DNA from: Knoxdaviesia capensis | Taxonomy: Eukaryota; Ascomycota; Sordariomycetes; Microascales; Gondwanamycetaceae | Assembly (NCBI GenBank): GCA_001510575.1 | Contig: LNGK01000005.1 | Coordinates: 1,805,234 to 1,869,233, forward strand | Direction: 5' to 3' | Length of the DNA stretch: 64,000 nt | In this document: piece after piece, positions 47,044-56,974 of the stretch | How the letters are laid out: each line of letters begins with the position of its first letter | How positions within the stretch are numbered: position 1 is the stretch's first letter | The notes under the pieces: generated by a model | Seen by the model: only the letters and a program-made list of their open reading frames with translations | Databases searched by the model: none | What the model was told of the DNA's origin: nothing | Position numbers and translations under genes: made by a program

Positions 47044-47684
47044 ACTGTGCTTTCACCAATTTCTCAGCCAATCATCCCCGAAGCTGCCACGGAAAGAACT
47101 TCCTGGAACACCAAGACGTTTTCCTTTTCTTCAGCTTTCTTTTTTTTCGTCTTGTTTTCCTCTCGTTCCCTGTTTTTTTTCTTTCTCCTCTTTTGTTCCC
47201 AGAACCTGAAGCAAAGGAAGCATACGGGAGTACACCAACAAATTGACACTGGATATGATCGTTTATTTTGCTCTTCCGAGTTGTAGGGTGTTCCATGATA
47301 TACCTGAATTTCTTTTTTTCTTTTTTTTCAGTTTTTGAGTAATGATATAACGATTGCTAAAACACTTCCTTTCCCCTTCCTTCTCCTTGCCACTTGGAGA
47401 GCCATGTAGTGTGTGGGCGTATACCGTTATGGATGGGAGAAGGCACTGTGAAAAGAAATGCCGGCACAGCAGAAACATCTTGAAACTTACACATCAATTG
47501 TTGACTGCTGGTAGAATATAAGACTTCTAGGAAGTTCCGGTGTGAACCGGAGAGATAATAATACATGATTATACAAAAGCTATACAGCTGCCGGATCCGG
47601 GCCTGTCATGGCGAAGAAGAATGAGCAGGTGAAACTCTTCAAAGCCCGATCTATCGGTCCGTAGTTGCGGGGCGTGCTCTCATT
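47044..47684. other. convergent 3' region, RS-rich protein / mitochondrial carrier
   Basis: 641 bp between facing stop codons, with T-rich runs at 47140-47200 and 47310-47330. Presumed 3' UTRs. Confidence 0.55.
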
Positions 47685-48772
47685 TCACTTGATGAGTGAC
47701 TCATACATGGTCCAGGCTAAGGCAGAGCTCAGAGACTTTCTTGCTAGTCGCAGCGTGAGACCGTGGAAGAGTGATCGGAATCCGTCTTCTACCACAACTT
47801 TGCGGGCGGACTGCACCATGCTTTTGTAGGCATCCGGTTGAAGCTGCATTCTCGTCTTCAGGACATCAAACGGATTAGACAAGACCGAGCACGTAGCCGC
47901 CGCCACGATTGCAGACGTGAAGTTGACGCCGGAGGGGGACAAGAGTGATGAGCGCGCTGGTGATCCCGCGGCTTCCGGGCGTGCTCCAAGAGCTCCTAGG
48001 CGCTTCTTTAGAAGCTCATACAAAAGAACGTATGTCCCGGCGTATGGCGCATCTCTCAGAGCTGTGGCACCGAACCCACGGAAAAATCCCTTCAACCCTT
48101 CTGTCCGAAATATGTCCCTTGAAGCCCCTAGGATCGAAGTGTAAGACGAATACATGCTCGACTCGTATCGGACCTTGATGACTGTTAATGGCATCAACAC
48201 GAACCCGGCTGCCACCCGGGCAGTTGCGCCTGCAGCCATGTTGGCCGAATTTGATATCACAGGGAGAGACGAAGAGTATGACGTCGTCTCGTGTGCTTTC
48301 GATTTCGCTTGTAATCTTGAAGCTTGCGTGCGGATTGTGTTGAGGAGCGTAAAGTACAGGGCTGAGCCGAAGCCAGTTCGTAGGGCTGACGGAACCGTTC
48401 CGCGCCAGAGGGAGGTGATACTCGGCTGTGAGGTAATGGTGGACTTGAGATTTGCCAAAGAGGAGAGTCTGCTGGGTTGCTGAAGCCTGGTTTTGAGAAG
48501 GTCCAGTGGCTGGAGGAGGATGGCGGATGATACTCCAGATGCCAGGCCAGCAGAAAAATGTTTGGCTGCACGTTACAGTATTAGTTGACAGAGACGCCCG
48601 GCTTAACAACGTCATGCCCGAGTAACCTGTCCTATGTAGAATAGGAAGAGTTCCAGCCATGCCATCGACACATACCTGATCTGGGCTGCTTTTGTGGCAA
48701 CAACGGCAGTGATTCCAAGCTAGAATCTCTGCTACTGGATGGGCCCCTAGAGGCCATACTTGATTCTGCCAT
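47685..48772 (-). CDS. hem25: mitochondrial carrier, Hem25/SLC25A38 type (glycine import)
   Basis: Inner-membrane carrier supplying glycine for heme synthesis. Exons: 48772-48676 and 48565-47685, giving 978 nt (325 aa). Three carrier repeats are visible with their signatures: QPLDLLKTRLQQ (repeat 1), MPLTVIKVRYES (repeat 2, Asp replaced by Thr as is characteristic of this subfamily) and SNPFDVLKTRMQLQ (repeat 3), plus SLWRGTVPSALRTG, GFFRGFGATALRDAPYAG and SLFHGLTLRLARKS. The short first exon encodes a Ser-rich leader (MAESSMASRGPSSSRDSS). Splicing gives PRSAKHFSAGLASG in phase. Assignment to SLC25A38 rather than another carrier rests on the PLTVIKVRYES and RDAPYAG segments. Confidence 0.9.
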
Positions 48773-49266
48773 TGATGCAAGGTGGTTTGGCTATTATAGT
48801 CCAAAGAGAATGTTCTTTATATAAAAATTATAAAGTATATACATGTGTCCGAGTATATATCGTTTCTGTTTCAAGTGATTTAATATATTATTATATAAGA
48901 TTTTTTATTATAATACCTATATAGTATTATAGCTTATAAAGATTATATACGAGACTAGTAGTAATAGGCCTATATTCTATTATTCTCGTTACTAAGCTAA
49001 TAAAATAGAATTATAGAATATATTAAGAATGAAATATATTATTAATATAAATTATTATTATATTTTAATTATTAGCTTTAGCTATTTAATAATAATATAG
49101 TTTATAGAAAGTAATAATACAGAATTTATAGTATAGCTTCGCTACTAAAACTATATAGACATAGGTCTATGTATCTTACTTGTCTATATACTGTGTATAA
49201 CATAGGAATTTCCTATGTTCTCAATAGTGTTTTTTCTCCCTTCTTATTTACCATCTCCTTACGGCC
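48773..49266. promoter_or_regulatory. AT-rich divergent region between hem25 and COG8
   Basis: 494 bp between outward-facing start codons. From about 48810 to 49195 it is extremely AT-rich with a RIP-like look (TATA/TTAT strings, few CpA), as in a decayed repeat. Two inverted repeats, ACATAG-gt-CTATGT (about 49169-49182) and a 21-bp one at 49199-49219, sit 50-100 bp before the COG8 start. Confidence 0.55.
49199..49219. repeat. inverted repeat AACATAGGAA-t-TTCCTATGTT
   Basis: Perfect 10-bp arms around one base, 48 bp before the COG8 ATG. A related shorter hairpin with ACATAG arms is just upstream. Possible relic terminal repeat or a dimeric regulator site. Confidence 0.75.
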
Positions 49267-50616
49267 ATGGAGTCTTCTCAGCTGTCGGCTCTGAATGGCA
49301 TGTCCTCAACATACCTCCGCCAACTCACCTCCCTGACTTTGAGCTCTCTTACAAGTGACGAGCCAGAAAGACTCTCCTACGCGGCGCATTCAACCCTTCT
49401 AGCATGCCAGAGCCTCTCCAAACGATCCCACCCCGCCATCATCGATTCTGCCAAACATCATGCGTCTCTTCAGGAGTCACTACCCGCCCTTGTGCAATTG
49501 AACATTTTTTTGACCGCAGCGATACCACAGCTGGATTCTGAAGTCCTACGGTTCTCGAAAACATATAGCAAAGCTGGAGGTAGTGAAGTTCAAGCAAAGC
49601 GCCGCAAGGCACTTCTTTTACTTCGGAATGTCGACCGGCTTGGTGATGTGATGGAGCTGCCCTCGCTTCTTTCGTCGGCCGTGTCTGGCAATGCCCCGGC
49701 GTACGGAATTGCCCTTGACCTGAACGCCCATGTCAAAAGACTTCACGGTTCCCATGCGCAATCTCGTCTTATAGCAACAGTAGCAACACAGGCAAACGAA
49801 ACGACGCATGGCATGGCGAAAGACATGGTCCTGTTACTCAGTTCCCCAAACCTGAAGCTTGCCACAGCTCTCCGCACGTCGAACTGGCTCCGGCGGGTGG
49901 TTCCGGAGCTTTCGGAGGTGCTGCAGTCGGGCACATCGAAGCAGCAAAATGAGTCGCGCGAACACGTTTTAGCGAGCCTTTTCTTGTGTTGCCGCCTCGA
50001 TATGTTTGCACGAACGTTGTCCGCTCTAGAACCATTGCGACGATTGGCAGATGAAGAGTCCCGGGCTCGGCGCCTTCGGGAATCTGGCAGCGGCGGGCAA
50101 CAGACTGAACGATTCCTGAAGCGCTACATCGAAGTGTATCGAGAGCAGAGTTTTGGAATCATCTCCATGTTTCGGAGCATGTTTCCGACAATGACCTCTA
50201 GTCAGAGCGGCCACGAGTTTGCTAGTGATCATGAGCAACCTGACGGTGATTTCGACGAGGAGGACACGAGTGAAGACGCTGGCCTCGAGACAGCCGGTCA
50301 CGAGTACTGGATGTCTCAACTCCAGCAGGCTATGCTTGCCAGCTTCACCAAGTTCATGATTGAGACTCTCGGGGATACTCTGGATGAGTATCTTCCAAAT
50401 GTAAAAGATAAAACTGCACATGACAGCATCCTTACCCAGGTAATGTATTGTGCCAGTAGTCTTGGCCGGCTAGGCGGAGATTTTATATCATTCTTACTGG
50501 CCAAGAATGAAGATGAATGGATAGCGGTTCTTTCCCGCCATCGAGCTCTGTCCAAACGGTTGGAGGTGGTTCTGGAGGACTTCAATCCGGCTTCAAATGT
50601 GGCTGGAACAGCATAG
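49267..50616 (+). CDS. cog8: conserved oligomeric Golgi complex subunit 8 (Dor1-like)
   Basis: Lobe-B subunit of the COG tether used in retrograde intra-Golgi transport. Single exon, 449 aa, which is shorter than the animal and yeast proteins but usual for filamentous fungi as far as I recall. Helical throughout: STYLRQLTSLTLSSLTSDEPERL, LLACQSLSKRSHPAIID, LPALVQLN, VLRFSKTY, then VDRLGDVMELPSLL, SPNLKLATALRTSNWLRRV, and LFLCCRLDMFARTLSAL, all typical Dor1 blocks. An acidic loop (DGDFDEEDTSEDAGLE) precedes the C-terminal helices. The start codon follows directly on the AT-rich relic. Confidence 0.8.
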   Translation: MESSQLSALNGMSSTYLRQLTSLTLSSLTSDEPERLSYAAHSTLLACQSLSKRSHPAIIDSAKHHASLQESLPALVQLNIFLTAAIPQLDSEVLRFSKTYSKAGGSEVQAKRRKALLLLRNVDRLGDVMELPSLLSSAVSGNAPAYGIALDLNAHVKRLHGSHAQSRLIATVATQANETTHGMAKDMVLLLSSPNLKLATALRTSNWLRRVVPELSEVLQSGTSKQQNESREHVLASLFLCCRLDMFARTLSALEPLRRLADEESRARRLRESGSGGQQTERFLKRYIEVYREQSFGIISMFRSMFPTMTSSQSGHEFASDHEQPDGDFDEEDTSEDAGLETAGHEYWMSQLQQAMLASFTKFMIETLGDTLDEYLPNVKDKTAHDSILTQVMYCASSLGRLGGDFISFLLAKNEDEWIAVLSRHRALSKRLEVVLEDFNPASNVAGTA

Positions 50617-50962
50617 GAAATAGGCATTCTAGATAGCAATTCTGGTGAATAAGGCCACATCCACATCCCAAGTTGTGGCAGTGACTTCGCCCAACAATTT
50701 CTGCGCACGTGCTTATGGGTGGTACAAAAATGTTGGTCTTGTGAGCTTAGCGGTTGGGTTGGCTAGGTTGACACGCATATTCAGGTCGGAAGACCAGATA
50801 AGATTGTCTCCTAAGTTTTTTGGGCCAATTAGATAGACGCTTCCACTCGAACATATATATTTCCGTCCTCCCCCAGACCTGTCCTCTTCCCTCGCCTTTT
50901 GCTGTTTTGATCTTATCACCACACTCTTTTATTTCGTTCAATATTGTTATTCCGTGGCTCTC
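50617..50962. other. short intergenic region, COG8 to TLC gene
   Basis: 346 bp holding the COG8 3' end and a C/T-rich promoter/leader (50865-50950) of the next gene. Nothing else seen. Confidence 0.5.
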
Positions 50963-51968
50963 ATGAAAGACCCTTTCATCATACCGCCAGTTCCCTGGCT
51001 AGCTGATGCCGTTACACCATTTTCAGAGTACTTCCACTTGGATACTCTACCCCTCCACATCCATGAGGTGGTCGCTGGCGGCCTTCTGTACACTGTCATT
51101 TACTACCCCATATCGCCCTTACTGTCGAGGCTGATCGTCCCTCGCCAGTATGACGCGCTCTCACGCTCCAGGCAGCTGAACTGGAACGCCCATGTCGTCT
51201 CCTTTATTCAGAGCTCTCTGATCAACGCCCTGGCTATCTGGGTGATGTTTGTGGATGAGGAGCGTTGGGCGATGAACAGCGAGGAACGGATTTTTGGATA
51301 CACTGGTGCCAGCGGTATGATCCAGGGCCTCGCTACCGGATACTTCATCTGGGATCTGATTATTTCAATTCTGCATTTCGACATCTTTGGTCCAGGCGCC
51401 CTTGCCCATGCGATCAGCGCTCTGCTTGTCTACTCTCTTGCTTTCGTATGTGACAGCGGCTTCGCTCCCCCATCTCCCTGCCTTTTTTTCTTTATTTTTC
51501 TTGATGGATGAACTTGGCACTGACTCCTCATAATCATGTTCACTATAGCGGCCATTTGTCAACTACTACGGCTGCGTTTTTATTCTGTGGGAACTCTCGA
51601 CCCCATTCCTCAACATCCACTGGTTTCTTGACAAACTGAACATGACCGGTTCGAACCTGCAGCTTTACAACGGCATTCTTCTTCTTTTCACATTCTTCAG
51701 CTGTCGGTTGGTGTATGGCCTGTATCAATCTGTCCTAGTGTTTTCTGATGTCTGGGCGATTGCAGGGTCAAGTCCCTCTGCTTCCAGCCTAGCCAAGGAA
51801 ACCATGATCTTCGCAACTGCGGAAAGCACCTTTCCCCAGTGGCTTGCCATGTCATACCTTCTCAGCAACATGGTGCTAAATGGCTTAAATGCGTATTGGT
51901 TCTACAAGATGATATCTGCTGTGGCCAAGCGATTCACAGGCCCCTCGCCCAAGCATCATGAGGAGTAA
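50963..51968 (+). CDS. TLC-domain (TRAM/LAG1/CLN8) membrane protein
   Basis: Multi-pass endoplasmic-reticulum type protein of the TLC superfamily, whose members bind or modify ceramides and other lipids. Exons: 50963-51445 and 51549-51968, giving 903 nt (300 aa). About seven hydrophobic segments are seen (EVVAGGLLYTVIYYPI, INALAIWVMFV, GLATGYFIWDLIISILHF, ALAHAISALLVYSLAF, FILWELSTPFLNIHWFLDK, LLLFTFFSCRLVYGLY, WLAMSYLLSNMVLNGL). The order GTGYF-WD, H-A and ELSTPFLNIHW matches the TLCD/Fam57 branch rather than ceramide synthase, which has a Lag1 HH motif that I do not find. Start is the ATG before KDPFIIPP. The upstream GTG was not used. Confidence 0.85.
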
Positions 51969-52302
51969 CCAACCCTTTTTTTCCATGTTCTTATCTATGG
52001 GTTAATAGAGAAAGAAGCAAGCATTTGAAACCATAAGTGAACTTTGAATTCAAATATTTTCTTAAATCGATCCATTAGTGTAACCTACTAAATCCTCTGT
52101 TGTGAGCTATAAACCTGTGCCGATTCATCACTATTGCACTTAGTAGACCGACATCTACCACCATGTATATATAGGATTCAATTAATAATTATATTGACAG
52201 AATTACACAGACTTGGAAACAGCTACGCTCAGAAAAATGCAGGAAGGGCATTATGTGACTTTCTAATGAAGGATGTTTCTACTGGGGCCAAAGCTCAATA
52301 CT
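51969..52302. other. convergent 3' region, TLC gene / Sla1
   Basis: 334 bp between facing stop codons, AT-rich. Presumed 3' UTRs. Confidence 0.55.
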
Positions 52303-55300
52303 TTAAAACCCAAATGGATTTGCAGGGGCTAAAAGAGAAGACAAGATGAAGAAAGTTAGTTTGGTGAAAATCAGATACATTTGAAGAAGAATAAATTGCT
52401 TTCAAATATGTACTTACTTGCTTGAGATAGGTTTGCCCGTCTCCCAGTGGCTTGAGGGAGAAGCTTTGGGGCTTCTGGCTTTACACCAAACCGGATAGGC
52501 GGGGCAGGCCCTGTCTGTTGCGGAACAAGAGCTGGTGGCGCGATTTGGGATCCCAATGAATTCACCATTTCGGGCTGATGGGTCGATCCCATGTTCGAGG
52601 AGGGTGGTCCTTGGAAAGATGGCATACCAGTGCGTTGCGGTTCCAGGGCCGGAGGTAAGAATGAGTTGATACCAGTAAGTTGCGGCTGTTGAGGAAAGCC
52701 TGGATGAGGGGGGTACACAGGCCGGAATCCTGTAGGCTGAGGCATAACACCCATGAAAGAAGGCTGGGCTTGAGGAATGCCGGTCATAGCTGGAGAGAGG
52801 AACGGTCCTGGGCCAGACTGAGGTACTCCAGGATTAGCTACCGGAATTCCTGTCGGATATTGAGACATGCCAGGATTTTGATAGTAAACAGCAACCTGCT
52901 CCTGGCCTTGGATTGCATATGGCTGTTGAAATCGGGTGTGGCTCAGGTCGTTGAGGCTTTGCCCCATTGGTGCAACCTGCCCCTGCACTCCAGTCATGTG
53001 GGGGACAAGCGGAGGTAGCGCGAAGCCTGAAGGTTGTGCAGCCTGAGGAGCGGAAAGTGGACGGACTGGCGGAGGAGGAGGCATCAAGTTAGATTGCGAA
53101 GAGAGTCCGTTTGGCGGGGCAGGCCGTAGGCGTGATGGAATTGTGGCCGTAGGCTGAGGCTGGATTCCCGCAAAAAATCCAGGAGATGCACCAGGTTGCT
53201 GCACCTGAGAAACTGGAGGGGCTGGGGCAGGAGACTGGTCCACGGGTGAAAATGTCGCTTGAGCCTTCGTAGGCTGTAAAGGCGCCGTGAGGAGAGATAG
53301 CTCTTGCATCGATCCACTGGATATGTTGGCTGTCTGGGCCACAGGCAAAGGTTCTGCCGGCTTATCGGGGACGGACGCTCGTTCTGTGGGCGCTGAAGTA
53401 TCCCTTAGGGCAGGCGATGGCTGCTTGGACGGCTTGACATTCCATGCATCATCCTCAAATCCTGATACAGGAGCTTTCTTAGGGGCGCTGTCGGCTCTGG
53501 GGCGCGTGACTGTAGGGGGGGGAGTGGCAGCGTCTTTAGAATCAGCTTCTGAGGATGACGGAGATACGGTTGCGTTCTCGGAAGGTCCATCCTTGGAAAA
53601 TGCCTTGGCGTCAACAACATCACTGGCTTGCGTAGAAGGGGTTGGGCGGCTTCTTGTGCGCGTGTTGTTGCGCAGGGCTCCGCCGGGTTTGGTGAACAGA
53701 CCACCTTGATCATTGACATCGCCTTCGACAGTATTCATCCGGCCAAACTTAGCATCTAAGACACGCATGACTTTGATGATATCGCCTTCGCGAAGGCCGA
53801 GATTCCGCAAGATAGTGGCATCAACATCTGGCAGCACACTCTCATCCATGGAGTCTTTAACGAACGATTGAGAGTATCGCTCGCAAAGGCCGACGTTAAC
53901 CTGACAATCCAGGAAGAACTGAAACCAATCGTATTCAGGCTTTGCTGATCGTTCGACAGTAACTCCCGGCTTAGAGTTATCGGATGACTGGAGTTTCGGC
54001 TTCTTTCCCTCGTCAGCACGTCTAGATAGACCGCCCGTCCCCCCAGATGTTATTTTCTTGACAAAGTCGAGATCATCCTGGGACATCTTTTCAAGGGGGA
54101 CAGCAATCTTGACCCCGTTCAACTTGTGTAGGTGGAGCTTGCCATCTTTCAGATCCAGAAACTGAGCATCAACGGTGAAAGACTTGGATCGGTCGGTCCA
54201 GGTCCGGACTTTTGATGGGTCGGGTTCTAATTGAAAACAAGAACGTTAAAAACTATCACATGCCAAGTGTGTAAGGGGATTTGATACTTACTAGATCTAG
54301 ACTTTGACTGCCCATTTGTATCCGGTTTGCGCTGCAAATTTGCAATTGTGTTAGACTAAAAATTGTCGCGTTATTTAGGGGTGGATATCCGATCACTTAC
54401 CTGACTTTCCGTCGCCTGTTGGGAGACTTTCAGGGCTTCTTTCGTAAGACGAACTTCATCGAGTCGATTCTGTGAAACTGTAGACTTCGAGGCACCCACA
54501 CCAGGCGAGAGTGGCGATGGAGATGCGACCCCGGTCACCTTCACATAGCTGCTGGGAACAACGCCTATCTTTCCATTCTTCAACCGCTTGACTTGCCACC
54601 AATCTTCGCTCTTAGCATCATCAATAACAAGAACTTCGTCGCCCTCAGCAACGCTAACTTCATCTTCACCCTGAGCAGTAAAGTCATAAAGCACAAAGCC
54701 TTTCGTTTGACTTTGGGTCGAAGCGGCTGCGATGACCTCCTTCAGGCCTTCAGCCTTCACGGCACCTGCAAGTTCACCAAGCATGCTGACAATCTCCTCG
54801 GCAGTATCCTTAGCGCCAGCATGAAAGTCCACACTTTTGCTAGGCCGAACAAACTCGAGAAAAATGTGTTTTCCTTCCCTCGAGTAGTGCGTCATGTTAT
54901 CTGCGGTCCACTCGTGCGATGGACCATCTTGGGCGCGTTCAGGAGCGATGAGGATTGTTGCTGTAATCAGGTTGATTCCCAATGTGGTCGGCATCTTCTT
55001 CTTCTTTCCCATAACCGAGACCATTTCGTTAATATTGTACAGGCGAAAACCACTAGGGTTTCTATTGGAATGGTGGGGGGGTCCATCATCGAAGGTCCGG
55101 CTACGCTCAGGAAAAAAGTGGCCATTCTCTGTATCCGATCTGGGCGAAAGAGATTCAACGATGTTTCTTGGGCGAGTTGGCAGGGGCGGGCTCGATGGAT
55201 CCTCATCGCTTGTTTCGGTTATGGGTCGGCGCGGGAGTGATGGCGGTGATGAAGGGGAGTCCTCCTCATACTGTTGGTTATGAAGCCGGAGAGCTGCCGG

Positions 55301-55923
55301 AATAGGGGCACCCAAACCGGCCAATGGTGTTGCCATGGCGTTCGAAATATTTGTAGAGCTTGGGCCGAGCTCTGTGTTCTGAGACGGTGCTCTCTCGGGA
55401 AGCTTCGGGGCCTGGATAGGGGCGGCTGGTGGAGTAACCTGTTCGACGGAATCAATCTCGATGTAATTGGATGGGGCGAATCCATATTCTCCGTCCAGGC
55501 CAACAAGAATCCAATCGGGATCCGATGAATCGAATACTTCCAAAAAAGAATCCTCCCCAAAAGATAGTTCCTCGTCCGTTTGCCGCGTGTACTCGTACAG
55601 AGCATGGGCCTTGGCAATCGGATGCATCTGTGAACGGGGTGAAGAACATCGTGGAGTTAGCTTGTAGCTCTATTCAGATGCACACAGGTGAGGAGGAAAA
55701 GGGGGACTTGGTATTTCACACGCACAGGCTCTATATAGTTCGTTGGAACAAGGCCAATGGGTTCTTCGTCTTCATCACCGCCAGCTCTCTTCTTCGCTTT
55801 CCACCAGCCATCTTCGCCAGACTTGTCGAGAATGTAGAGGGTATCGCCTTCATTTATGGATAGCTCGGATTCGGCCTGTGGCTTGTAGGCATAAATGGCA
55901 CGGTAGACTGCGTAGAAGCCCAT
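52303..55923 (-). CDS. sla1: Sla1-type endocytic actin regulator
   Basis: Cortical-patch adaptor linking cargo, clathrin, Pan1/End3 and Las17. Exons: 55923-55726, 55627-54401, 54331-54292, 54226-52418, 52328-52303, giving 3300 nt (1099 aa). Domains: SH3-1 about 5-62, SH3-2 about 69-127, SH3-3 about 370-428 (FVLYDFTAQGEDEVSVAEGD), SHD1 about 489-545 (RTWTDRSKSFTVDAQFLDL), SAM-like SHD2 about 586-653 (EYDWFQFFLDCQVNVGLCERY), then a Pro/Gln-rich tail with repeated xxPQxTG motifs (MPQPTG, QPQLTG, EPQRTG, VPQQTG, LPQATG) that bind Pan1-type EH domains. The last exon supplies only PANPFGF, found by joining QAT-PANPFGF in phase. An upstream ATG at 55959 is in frame; 55923 (MGFYAVY) fits the family better. 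Confidence 0.93.
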
Positions 55924-56239
55924 TTCGGAGGCGATGGGATGAAATACTTCGTGATTCAAGTCTCGTAGTATTCACGGGAAGAACGTATGGGAGTGAGGAA
56001 AAAGGGAATGAATGTAGGGAGGACCGTAATAAAGGGGGGCTGAGAATAGATATAATTAGTTTTAGTAGACGTTTAAGAAAGAGGTCTAGTTTTGTAGTCG
56101 ACTCTAAAATAAGAGAACGTAAGTATTAGTGGTGTATTTATTTAATTAGGTGACGTAGGTATACATAGAGAGGATATGAATCTACCTGTTAGAGTCACTG
56201 GGTTATTGCCTGAAGAAGAAGAGGTCTATAGTATATGCC

Positions 56240-56261
56240 GCCAGCTGGCATGTCAGCTGGC
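56240..56261. repeat. inverted repeat GCCAGCTG ... CAGCTGGC
   Basis: 8-bp perfect arms with a six-base spacer; each arm half is itself CAGCTG-palindromic. Confidence 0.7.
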
Positions 56262-56279
56262 AGAAAGAATAAGAGACCA

Positions 56280-56479
56280 AGCTAAAAACCTAGGAATTTA
56301 AAACTAAAAGCCTAATGCATGTATGAATTAACTCTAAAGCAAAAAATCTATGAGGGTTAGGGCATTCTTTTCTAGAAATTATCTCCCTCTCCTTAGATTT
56401 CTAACTTCTAGGCTTATAGGTCTGCTTTCAATACCAGTGCGGGTGGGCTTTTAGCATTTAAATTCCTAGATCTTTAGCT
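56280..56479. mobile_element. MITE-like element with ~34-bp terminal inverted repeats
   Basis: The left end (56280-56312) and the reverse complement of the right end (56446-56479) both read AGCTAAA..CTAGGAATTTAAA..CTAAAAGCC. They differ by a few changes, mostly A/G and C/T, and one single-base gap. Total 200 bp with no coding capacity. No clear target-site duplication was found. Confidence 0.6.
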
Positions 56480-56974
56480 ACGGGCTAACTTAGTCTTTTT
56501 TCTCCCTACTAGCTAATATACTAGCTACTAGCTATTATATTCTATATACTCTAAGTAATATAAAGGAAATAAAAAGTATATAGAAAGATAAAATAAATTA
56601 ATAAATTAATAAATATATATAATTTTTCAAATTAAGATAATAGTTGAATCTAGTTTAATTAAAGCCCTAACTTTTAATTTTTATATAAACTTATAGTTAA
56701 TATAGGTAACTCTTAACTACTTAAGATTATCAGCTTAGCTTACGGAATATAGCAATCCTTTTTTTATACTCTTATCAAACCCACTACACATACCTACCCC
56801 CCTTTATAATAAGAAGTTAATCAGCTCTATACGAGTATATTCTTAGATAAGTTTCTATCTTGCTTCAACCTACAATCTACCTAGTAATTGGTTATTCCCT
56901 ATCTTTCTCCGGTCATTTTGTTTTTCCATTAAAGACTTTCATGAACCAGGTGTTGTCACCTTTTTCCTTCCTAT

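Larger units (their letters stand above)
55924..56974. promoter_or_regulatory. divergent region between sla1 and AMP deaminase
   Basis: About 1.05 kb between outward starts. It contains an inverted-repeat word at 56240-56261, a MITE-like element at 56280-56479 and a very AT-rich stretch from about 56520 to 56720. The final 100 bp are C/T-rich leader of the deaminase. Confidence 0.55.

Noticed and set aside
50954..50962. Start of the TLC protein nine bases upstream
   Set aside because: That codon is GTG; the first ATG is at 50963 and fits the leader.
55924..55959. Earlier in-frame ATG for Sla1
   Set aside because: The extra 12 residues are unlike the family, whose first SH3 domain starts right after MGF.
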